From assembly GCA_034431495.1 (NCBI GenBank), contig DAOUDB010000103.1:1-32963 (forward strand): a stretch of 32,963 bases of DNA. The letters are read 5' to 3'. The notes below the pieces were generated by a model that was given only the letters and a program-made list of their open reading frames with translations, was not told where the DNA came from and ran no database searches. Numbering within the stretch: the first letter of the stretch is position 1; each line of letters starts with the position of its first letter. Below, one piece after another: positions 1-7,500 of this stretch. The translations under genes and the position numbers were made by a program. Source of the stretch: Roseilinea sp034431495 (GTDB lineage: Bacteria > Chloroflexota > Anaerolineae > J036 > Brachytrichaceae).

Positions 1-40
1 TGGAGGGGTTAGGCGATGCGCGCGCATACCGCGCGACAAT

Positions 41-1141
41 TCATCGAATGGCCTTTTCGGTCTGCTTATCGAAGATGTGGAAGCGGTCCATGTTGAAGGC
101 CAGACTGGCGGTGTTCCCCACGCGCAGCTTCGAGCGCGGGTCGACGCGAGCAAGGAACGACTTGTCCTTGGCGTTCAGATACAGGATCACTTCGTTGCCC
201 ATCAACTCGGTCACTTCCACCTTGGATTCGACCAGCGCCTGGTGAATGCCGGGCGGTGCGAATTCGGGATCGTGGACGTTCTCGGGCCGGATGCCGAAGA
301 TGACCTGCGTGCCTTTGTGCGGCTTGTATGGCTCGACGCGCTCGGCGGGAATCTTCACGCGGAAAGCGCCGGCGTCAACGTACATTTCACTGTCGCTGCC
401 GGTGATGGTCGCATCGAAGAAGTTCATCGAGGGGCTGCCGATGAAGCCGGCCACAAACACATTATCCGGCTGGTCGTATAGATTCTGTGGGGTGTCGATC
501 TGCTGCAGCAGGCCGTCCTTCATCACGGCGATGCGGCTACCCATGGTCATGGCCTCGGTCTGGTCATGGGTCACGTAGATGAAGGTAGTGCCGAGTTGCA
601 TGTGCAGCTTGCTGATCTCAGCGCGTGCCTGCACGCGCAATTTGGCGTCCAGGTTGGATAGCGGCTCGTCCATCAGGAACACTGCCGGATTGCGCACGAT
701 GGCGCGGCCCACGGCGACGCGCTGGCGCTGGCCGCCGGAGAGTTGCTTTGGCTTGCGGTCGAGCAACGCTTCGATGCCCAGGCGCTTGGCCGCTTCGCGC
801 ACGCGGCGATCGATCTCCGCTTTGGGGACGCGCCGCAGCTTCAGACCAAACGCCATGTTGTCGTACACAGACATGTGCGGGTAGAGCGCGTACGACTGGA
901 ACACCATCGCAATGTCGCGATCTTTCGGGGGAACGTCATTGACCAGTCGATCGCCGATGTAGATGTTGCCTTCGGTGATCTCTTCCAGTCCAGCCAACAT
1001 GCGCAGCGATGTGGTTTTGCCGCAGCCCGACGGGCCGACGAACACCAGGAACTCACGATCGGCAATCTGGATGTTCAGGTCGTTCACCGCCACGACATCG
1101 CCAAAACGCTTGGTGACATGTTCAAAAGTCACACTAGCCAT
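41..1141 (-). CDS. ABC transporter ATP-binding protein, MalK/UgpC/MsmX type
   Basis: This 366-residue protein is the cytoplasmic ATPase of a carbohydrate-type importer. Visible motifs are Walker A GPSGCGKT (residues 36-43), the Q-loop Gln82, the signature LSGGQ (134-138), Walker B FLMDE (155-159) and the switch His192 in THDQTEAM. Residues after about 240 form the OB/TOBE-like regulatory region typical of MalK/UgpC proteins, so length and layout match the family. The start is ATG at 1141, preceded by a strong AGGAGGT ribosome site about ten bases upstream. No permease or binding-protein gene is visible next to it, which fits the MsmX-type habit of one ATPase serving several sugar transporters, although the window ends 40 bp downstream. 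It diverges from the LarA homologue. The substrate cannot be read from the sequence. Confidence 0.95.
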   Translation of the reverse strand: MASVTFEHVTKRFGDVVAVNDLNIQIADREFLVFVGPSGCGKTTSLRMLAGLEEITEGNIYIGDRLVNDVPPKDRDIAMVFQSYALYPHMSVYDNMAFGLKLRRVPKAEIDRRVREAAKRLGIEALLDRKPKQLSGGQRQRVAVGRAIVRNPAVFLMDEPLSNLDAKLRVQARAEISKLHMQLGTTFIYVTHDQTEAMTMGSRIAVMKDGLLQQIDTPQNLYDQPDNVFVAGFIGSPSMNFFDATITGSDSEMYVDAGAFRVKIPAERVEPYKPHKGTQVIFGIRPENVHDPEFAPPGIHQALVESKVEVTELMGNEVILYLNAKDKSFLARVDPRSKLRVGNTASLAFNMDRFHIFDKQTEKAIR

Positions 1142-1217
1142 TTAACAATTACCTCCTAAGTGTCAGCGAGAGACGTATAATTCGCCGGGTATTTGGGATT
1201 GTACACAGACCGCCCAA

Positions 1218-2522
1218 ATGCGCAAATCAGGCCGCATCACCTCACCAGCCATGCCCATACCATCCCGAATTCGTGAGACTGTCGCCTCGCTGGCCGCTCC
1301 GCCCGGCCGGCCCATCGACCCCGCCCATCTGGCGTCGGGCATACAGCATGTCGGCGCGACGCGCCTGCAAGACTACGCCCGGCCGGGCGCGCGCGTCACC
1401 ATCGCCTTCACCGACGCAACCCGCGCTTGCCCCGACGCGGCCCTGATCGGCTTTCTGCTCGCCGAGTTGTCCGCGCTCGGCGTGCATTCCGACGACATCA
1501 CATTGCTGTGCGCCACTGGCCTGCACCGTCCCATGACCGACGCCGAGCGCTTGATCAAACTGGGCGCGCGCATCGCCACAGAGATGCGTATCATCGATCA
1601 TAACGCGCTCAACGCGCGCGGGCTGGTTCACCTGGGCGAGATCGGCACTCTGCCTGTCGTGACCGACCGGCTGTGCGTGGACACTGATGTGCTGATTGCG
1701 ACCGGCGTGGTCGAGCCGCATCAATACGCCGGCTACTCGGGCGGCGCCAAAACGGTCGTCATTGGCTGTGGCGGTGAGGCCACCATTCAGGCCACGCACG
1801 GCCCGGCCATGCTCGACCACCCCGGTGTGCGCCTGGGCAGGATCGAGAACAACCCATTCCAGCAATTCGTGCGCGCAGCCGGTCAGCGCATCGGGTTGCG
1901 CATCGCGCTCAATGTCGTGCTGAGCGAGCGTGGCGATATCCTGTTTGCGGCCATGGGCGACCCCGTCAGCGCGCATGATCATCTGGTCGCTCAGGCGCGG
2001 ACGCTGTACGAGGCGAATGTGCCGCGGCGGGCGCATCTGGCGCTGGCCGGTGTCGAGCCGGTGAAAGCCGTCAACCTGTATCAGGCCAGCCGGGCGGCCA
2101 CATACCTGGCGCTGGCCGACGATACGCCCCTGTTGCCCGGCGCGCCAATCATCCTGCCCGCGCCGATCCCGGAAGGCGCCGGCCAGGGGACCGGCGAGAA
2201 GCGCTTCTTCGACATGCTGTCGCGCGCGCCATCGCCCGCGCAGCTGATCGAGCAGATGCGCCGCGAGGGTTTTCCAGCCGGCGCGCAGCGCGCCTACATC
2301 CTCGCCCAGGTGTTGTTGCAGCACCCGATCATCGTGGTGGGTGCAGACCACCCTGAGGTGGTGAGCGCCTGCCATATGCTGAATGCGCCCAATCTCGACG
2401 AGGCCCTGCGCATGGGCGAAGACCTTGCGCGCAGGCGATTCCATCTCTCAGACGACGACTGGCTGGACTATCTGATTGTCCCGCACGCGCTATTGACGCT
2501 GCCGCGATTGGCCACACAATAG
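1218..2522 (+). CDS. LarA-family nickel-pincer racemase/epimerase homologue (DUF2088)
   Basis: A 434-residue LarA (lactate racemase) family protein. LarA isomerises 2-hydroxy acids using a covalently bound nickel-pincer nucleotide. The family signatures are present: FTDATRACP near residue 64, ATGLHR near 99 and EPHQYAGYSGGAK at 166-178. His103, His168, Lys178 and His194 fall in the same order and near-identical spacing as His108, His174, Lys184 and His200 of Lactiplantibacillus LarA, so the cofactor and catalytic residues look intact. LarA homologues act on various hydroxy acids and sugar acids, so the substrate is open. No larB, larC or larE for cofactor synthesis is in the window. ATG codons at 1218 and 1251 are both possible starts and neither has a clear ribosome site. 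The next gene begins 24 bp after the stop, so the two are probably co-transcribed. Confidence 0.88.
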   Translation: MRKSGRITSPAMPIPSRIRETVASLAAPPGRPIDPAHLASGIQHVGATRLQDYARPGARVTIAFTDATRACPDAALIGFLLAELSALGVHSDDITLLCATGLHRPMTDAERLIKLGARIATEMRIIDHNALNARGLVHLGEIGTLPVVTDRLCVDTDVLIATGVVEPHQYAGYSGGAKTVVIGCGGEATIQATHGPAMLDHPGVRLGRIENNPFQQFVRAAGQRIGLRIALNVVLSERGDILFAAMGDPVSAHDHLVAQARTLYEANVPRRAHLALAGVEPVKAVNLYQASRAATYLALADDTPLLPGAPIILPAPIPEGAGQGTGEKRFFDMLSRAPSPAQLIEQMRREGFPAGAQRAYILAQVLLQHPIIVVGADHPEVVSACHMLNAPNLDEALRMGEDLARRRFHLSDDDWLDYLIVPHALLTLPRLATQ

Positions 2523-2546
2523 GCGCAAATCTCAGGGAGGTTGTTC

Positions 2547-3821
2547 ATGTCGATGTCCACGACAAAACTCGCGATCGAAGGCGGCCAGCCTGCCGTGCGT
2601 TCTCCTCTTCCGCCCATGTATCCGGGCGGCCTGCGCATCGGCCAGGAGGAGGAAGAGGCCGTGTTGGAAGTCATTCGCTCCAAACGGTTGTTTCGCTACT
2701 ACGGCCCGACCCCCGGCCCCTCGAAGGTCGCTCAGTTGGAGCAGGAATTCGCCGCGTTCATGGGCGCGCCTTACAGTGTGGCAGTCACATCTGGCAGCGC
2801 ATCGCTGATCTGCGCATTGGTCGGGCTGGGCATTGGCCCCGGCGATGAAGTGATCGTGCCGGCCTACACCTGGATCGCCTCGGCCTCGGCGGTGCTGGCT
2901 GCCGGCGGTGTGCCGATCCTGGCTGAGTGCGACGAATCGCTGACCATCGATCCGTCCGACATTGAGCGCCGCATCACACCGCGCACCAAAGCCATCATCC
3001 CGGTGCACATGCGCGGCGCCCCGTGTGACATGGATGGCGTGATGGCTGTCGCGCGCAAGCATGGCCTGAAGGTGCTGGAGGACACAGCTCAGGCGGATGG
3101 GGCCAGCTATCACGGCAGGCGTCTGGGCAGCATCGGCGATGCCGGCGCGTTCAGCTTCCAGTTCAACAAGATCATCACCTGTGGCGAAGGTGGCATGGTC
3201 ATCACCGGCGACCGCGAAGTGTGGAAACGGGTTGTGATGTACCACGATGTGATCGGCGGGGCGCGCAACGGCATTCCCGAAGAAGAGATTTTGCCGGGCG
3301 TCAATTTCCGCATGACGGAATTGCAGGGCGCGGTGATGCTGGCTCAATTGCGCAAGCTCGACACGTTGCTGGCAGACATGCGCCGCAACAAGGCCATGCT
3401 CAAAGCTACCATCGAAGATGTGGCGGCGCGCAAGGGCATTGTTTTCCGCAAGGAGAACGACCCTGCCGGCGACGCGGCCATCTGCCTGATCTTCTACCTG
3501 CCGGACGCCGCGCGCGCCAATGCGGTGGCCGAGGCGCTGGATGCGGAAGGCGTGAATGCATGGGTCATGCACCAGCCTGGCCACTCGGACTATCACATCT
3601 ACCCGTACTGGACGCCCATCATGCAGCAGCGCACCTGGCATCCCAACGGCGGGCCGTGGCGCTGGCACGAGGGCGAGGTGCGGTATACGCCAGACGCCTG
3701 TCCGCGCACGCTCGACTTGCTGAGCCGGGCGATTCACATCGACATCAGCCCCGACCTGAGCAACGAGAACATCGAGGAGTTGGCGGAAGGGTTGAACAAG
3801 GTGTTGAGCGTGATGGATTGA
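2547..3821 (+). CDS. DegT/DnrJ/EryC1/StrS-family PLP aminotransferase
   Basis: A fold-type I PLP enzyme of the family that usually aminates keto-sugars or makes AHBA-like compounds. Seen in the protein are the N-terminal YYG...P segment, the cofactor-binding TSGSASL region, VIVPAYTW, the EDTAQADGA segment with the Asp that contacts the PLP ring nitrogen, and SFQFNKIITCGEGG, in which the Lys is the expected Schiff-base residue. The length of 424 residues is normal. I chose ATG at 2547 because GGAGG ends six bases before it; a TTG at 2541 in the same frame lies too close to that site. It follows the LarA homologue at short distance and precedes the ferredoxin, suggesting one transcript. No sugar-nucleotide or antibiotic pathway genes are nearby, so the substrate is unknown. 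Confidence 0.92.
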   Translation: MSMSTTKLAIEGGQPAVRSPLPPMYPGGLRIGQEEEEAVLEVIRSKRLFRYYGPTPGPSKVAQLEQEFAAFMGAPYSVAVTSGSASLICALVGLGIGPGDEVIVPAYTWIASASAVLAAGGVPILAECDESLTIDPSDIERRITPRTKAIIPVHMRGAPCDMDGVMAVARKHGLKVLEDTAQADGASYHGRRLGSIGDAGAFSFQFNKIITCGEGGMVITGDREVWKRVVMYHDVIGGARNGIPEEEILPGVNFRMTELQGAVMLAQLRKLDTLLADMRRNKAMLKATIEDVAARKGIVFRKENDPAGDAAICLIFYLPDAARANAVAEALDAEGVNAWVMHQPGHSDYHIYPYWTPIMQQRTWHPNGGPWRWHEGEVRYTPDACPRTLDLLSRAIHIDISPDLSNENIEELAEGLNKVLSVMD

Positions 3822-3845
3822 GGGTTGAAGGTTGAGGGTTGAACG
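3818..3845. repeat. Four-unit 7-bp tandem repeat (TTGARSG)
   Basis: Four consecutive heptamers, TTGAGGG, TTGAAGG, TTGAGGG and TTGAACG, begin inside the aminotransferase stop codon and run into the gap before the ferredoxin. The unit length matches other arrays in this window (15277-15298 and 32860-32963), although the unit sequence differs. Confidence 0.8.
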
Positions 3846-3882
3846 TTCTGAATGTCAATTGTGATTGAGTGGGAGGTCAGAT

Positions 3883-4272
3883 ATGCCGAAACTGAATGTG
3901 CTGGATAAAAATGTTGAAGTGGCAGCCGGCCGGCGGCTGGTGCTGGCGATCGAAGACGCCGGCGTGCGCATCGGCCACCGCTGCGGCGGGAATGCCCGCT
4001 GCACCACCTGCCGCGTGCAGTTTGCCGGCGGCGAGCCAGACACGATGACCGAAGCAGAGTACCGGTTGTTGAAAGAGCGCGGTCTGCTGGGCCAGTACCG
4101 GCTGTCATGCCAGATCGTGTGCGACCATGACATGAGCGTGACGCCGGCCATGACTGCCGATAACCAGCCGCAGTGGAACGGCGACACTGGCCCCGCGCCA
4201 GACCCGGCAGTCAAGCCCGAAGCTGTCTGGCAGCCGATCGAGGCGCTCAAGGGATCATCGCCCTCGGCGTAG
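3883..4272 (+). CDS. [2Fe-2S] ferredoxin, adrenodoxin/plant-type fold
   Basis: A 129-residue electron carrier. The cluster ligands are visible as C-x5-C-x2-C (CGGNARCTTC) followed by the distal Cys in RLSCQ, the spacing found in adrenodoxin-like and related 2Fe-2S ferredoxins. The last ~30 residues are a Pro/Ala-rich tail beyond the ferredoxin fold. ATG at 3883 is chosen because GGAGG ends six bases upstream; the in-frame TTG at 3865 precedes that site and is unlikely. The gene is separated from the aminotransferase by only ~60 bp of repeat-like DNA, so co-transcription is plausible. No partner oxidoreductase is encoded in the window, and its electron donor and acceptor are unknown. Confidence 0.9.
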   Translation: MPKLNVLDKNVEVAAGRRLVLAIEDAGVRIGHRCGGNARCTTCRVQFAGGEPDTMTEAEYRLLKERGLLGQYRLSCQIVCDHDMSVTPAMTADNQPQWNGDTGPAPDPAVKPEAVWQPIEALKGSSPSA

Positions 4273-4300
4273 GCCGGGCAGTGGAAAGTTGCGCTGACAC

Positions 4301-4331
4301 ACAGAGCGCGGGCGGATTGCCTGCGCTCTGT
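4301..4331. terminator. Hairpin downstream of the ferredoxin gene
   Basis: ACAGAGCGC (4301-4309) is exactly complementary to GCGCTCTGT (4323-4331), and the stem can extend inward through GGC/GCC with one G-T wobble, leaving a five-base loop. It begins 28 bp after the ferredoxin stop. There is no T-tract, so it may be a transcript-end stabiliser or repeat end rather than a classical intrinsic terminator. Confidence 0.5.
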
Positions 4332-4427
4332 AAACGCCGGCAACAACAGCGCGAACTCCTTCAGGGTCAATCCTGTGAGTGCCAGAAGCTTGCGACTATC
4401 CTCTTTCAGCGCCGTGAACTCAAGCAA
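4332..4427 (-). pseudogene. N-terminal remnant of an IS transposase
   Basis: Read on the minus strand, about 32 codons give a peptide containing ALTGLTLKEFALLLPAF. This matches the pattern of the N-terminal helix-turn-helix segment of many IS5/IS4-like DDE transposases (LTGL-x-x-x-EF-x-x-LLP-x-F). The similarity stops where the 4301-4331 hairpin begins, and the continuing frame runs through the antisense of the ferredoxin and makes no family sense. No Met start, inverted terminal repeats or downstream DDE domain are present. I infer a decayed fragment. Family recognition is from memory of the motif only. Confidence 0.45.
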
Positions 4428-4535
4428 TCTGGCAGTCTACCTGCTGATTTTTATAACTTCTCTTGGCCGGCATGACCACGGACGCCGGCGGACAGAAGCT
4501 TGCCCTGAGCGCAGCCGAAGGGGAGTGTTTCGACA

Positions 4536-4581
4536 GGTGGGTGAGTTCGGCAGGCCCACTCACCTGTTGAACTCACCCACC
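4536..4581. terminator. Inverted repeat between convergent genes, just past the macroglobulin stop
   Basis: GGTGGGTGAGTTC (4536-4548) is the exact reverse complement of GAACTCACCCACC (4569-4581), with a 20-base loop that itself holds a competing CTCACCTG arm. The element starts 14 bp beyond the stop of the minus-strand macroglobulin gene and could end transcription from either side. The adjoining CCTGAGCGCAGCCGAAGGG (about 4503-4522) resembles dispersed CCTGAG...CGAAGG repeats seen in many bacterial genomes, so this may be a repeat element. Confidence 0.5.
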
Positions 4582-4594
4582 CGCCAACAGCCGT

Positions 4595-7500
4595 CTACTT
4601 GCTGACGGTGAAGCGCGCGCCGTCGCTGCGCCCGAACGTCTCGGGGAAGTAGGTCTGCTCCACATGCGCCGGCATCACCTGGAACTCCCCGGCAATGCTG
4701 GGGCGGATCAGGTACGTGTACTCATACGTCCCCGCCGGCAGATAACTGGCGAACAGCGCCGCGTGATCGTCGCGCAACTCGGTGTGGCTGAACCACCACC
4801 AGCCCCATCCGCCGCGCCCGCCGAAGAAGGGCATCTCCGTCTCTGACGCAACCTGCTGGCTGGTCTTCAGCGATGTGTCGATCGCCTCTGCGCCGCCCGG
4901 CAGGGGGTCTGTCACCTTGACAAAGTACAGATCGGTTGGCGCGACAAGTGTCAGCCGCACGCGCACGTTTTGCCCGATGGCCGCGCCCGTGATCGCCGGG
5001 CAGGGCTGGCCGGGTTTGGGCTGGCACTCCGCCAACTCATATTTGCGCGCGATGACGATGCCCCGGTTGAGCGCCTTCACCTCACCGGCCGGCAGGAACA
5101 CCCGCAGCCGCGCCGTGTAATACAGCCGGCCTGTGCCCGCGCCGCGCTCGAACACCAGATCATTCCCCTGATTGCGCGCCAGTTGCGCCACCGGCACGCT
5201 CAACGATTCGCTGCGCGCCGCATTGTCCGGGCTGGCTGCCCCGTTTAACACGCTGGCGTCGTTCAGCAGCACGCGCCAGGTGTATGCCGGCGCAGCGTCG
5301 CCCACTGCCTCGCGCCAGGTTGTTAACGCCATGACTGCCCAGGCATTCTCCTGGTTGGTTTCCCAGGCGCTGCCTTTGCGCGCTGTCATCAGCCAGCGCA
5401 CCGCATTGGTAGTCAAGGCGCTGTTCGGGTCGAGCCGGGCCAGCGCAAGCAGCACGATAGCCGTGCTGCGCGTGGTGCTGTCGAAGCTGAAGAAGTCGTA
5501 GCGCGCCTCCTGCCAGAACACGCCGGTTGCGCCGGCGATGGCTGCGTTGGCGATATCGCTCAGCAGGGTCTGAATGCGCGCGTCGCCGGGCTGAACGATG
5601 TCCAGGCTCATCGCCAGCAATGCCTTGCCATAGTGGCCCAGCTTCTCGCGGTTTTCATACAGTGCGCCCAGCCGGCCACTATCTTCCACGCCGGCCTCGG
5701 TCAGCGCATAAAGCATGAAAGCCTGTTGATTAGCCACGCCCGCGTCCCTGATCCAGTTCGGTTCGATCAGCGCATTGGTCAGAAATTCGCGCGCGCGGGT
5801 TGTCATGTTGACATCTACCGCGTAGCCGGCCTGTTGCGCGCGCGCCAGCGCCAGCAAGACATAGGCCGTGATGTTGGCATTGCTGCCATCCGTCACCCAC
5901 CAGCCCCAACCGCCATCGTTGCGCTGGCTGCCCAGCAGGCGCTGCATGTAGCGCGCCACATCAGCCGCAGCGTCCTCGCCCAGCGCCAGGCTGACCAGCA
6001 GACGCGAAGCAGTGGTCTCTGCGTCCTCATACGGATACTCACGCAGGCGATCCAACGTGTTGTGGATCACCGCTGCCAGCGAGGGGTTGACCTCGATATC
6101 GAGGCTGCCCCGGCCAGTGTCGAGACGCGCCGGCAGCGCGATCACCTCCAGCTTGCGGCCCGGCTCGCTCACGTCGCCCGCTGTGGCCACCGTCTCCGGC
6201 GCCACATAGCGCAGGATGGGAATGCCCTGATTCGGCGCTGTGGCCAGTCCAGGCTTACTGCTGTCTTCCAGCCCGCCGCCGCGCGCTGTGAATGTCAACT
6301 CCGCGCTGGGCGCGTCTTCGACCGTCACGGTCCAGTCCACGCGCGCGCTGCCTTTGGCCGGCACGTTGACCGTAGCCGAGGCCGGCGTGTCGATGCGCAC
6401 GCCGCGCGCCGCCAGCGACACCTCGGCGCTGATTGCGTTGTCTGTGTTGTTGTTGACCACCGCGCCCAGCGTGACCGAATCGCCCACCACAAAGAAGCGC
6501 GGCGTGACCGGTCGCACCAGCAGCGGTTTCGTCGAGAGAATCTCTTGCCTCGCCTGTCCGACTTGCGTATCGCGGGTGACGGCTCGCGCATCGGCCACCC
6601 AGGTGGTCAGGTTATCCGGCAGCGTGACCTGGACGCGCGCAGCGCCATTGGCATCGGTGGTGATGACGCCCTCCCAGGCTGCCGTGTCTTTGAAGTTCTG
6701 GCGCACGAACAGCCCCTCCAGCGCGCCGGCCAGACCGCCGCCCCCACCGCCTTTGCCTGTCTCTGCCACAATCCTGGCTGTGATGCGATCCACATTGACG
6801 CTCAGACTGTCGGCAGTGCGAATGCCCAGCCCACGCGCGCCGTAGAACGCCTGTTCGATCGGCGCGCTGTTGGGGTCGGCCAGGCTCAGCACAGCTTTGT
6901 CCACCACCGCCAGCGATACCTGCGCCTGCGCCGGCCGGCCGGCTGCATCGGTCACGCGGATGTCATAGGTCACCGTGTCGCGCGGCTTGTAGGTTGTCTT
7001 GTCGGTCTTGATCTCCACGTTCAACCTGAACTCGCCGGGGTCCACCGTGATGCCGGCGTAGCCAAGCCGATACGCCGGCAGGTCATTCGACTCGTCCACA
7101 CCTTTCACCAGCAAGACCGAGAGATAGGCATTCGGCGCAAAGGTGGATTCAACCGGCACTTCGATGATGGCGCTGTTGCTCTGCAAGGTCACGACGCGGG
7201 TGGACAGGAAGCGCCCGCGCTCGACGGTGACCAGCGCGTACACAGTGCCGCTAAACGGAGAGGGCACCAGCAGCCGGATGGTTTCGCCCACTTTGTAATC
7301 CTGCTTGTCCGTGCGCAGTTCGATGCGGTCGTTATTGGCGACACGCCACGACACGTAAGCGCCCTGGGCCGATACGTAGAAGGAGGTGGAGGCCACCGGC
7401 CCCTTGAGGTTGCCTTCATCGGCCCCGCTTGCTTTGATGTAATACTCGCCGCCCAGTGTCGGCGTGAATACCGCCATAGCTTTGCCGTCGGGGCCGGTGG

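Noticed and set aside
1176..1181. TATAAT as the promoter -10 box of the LarA homologue
   Set aside because: No acceptable -35 box at 15-19 bp upstream on either strand, so it is not listed as a promoter.
1242..3737. Long minus-strand frames opposite the LarA and aminotransferase genes
   Set aside because: Both plus-strand proteins have intact active-site motifs; the opposing frames are GC-driven shadows.
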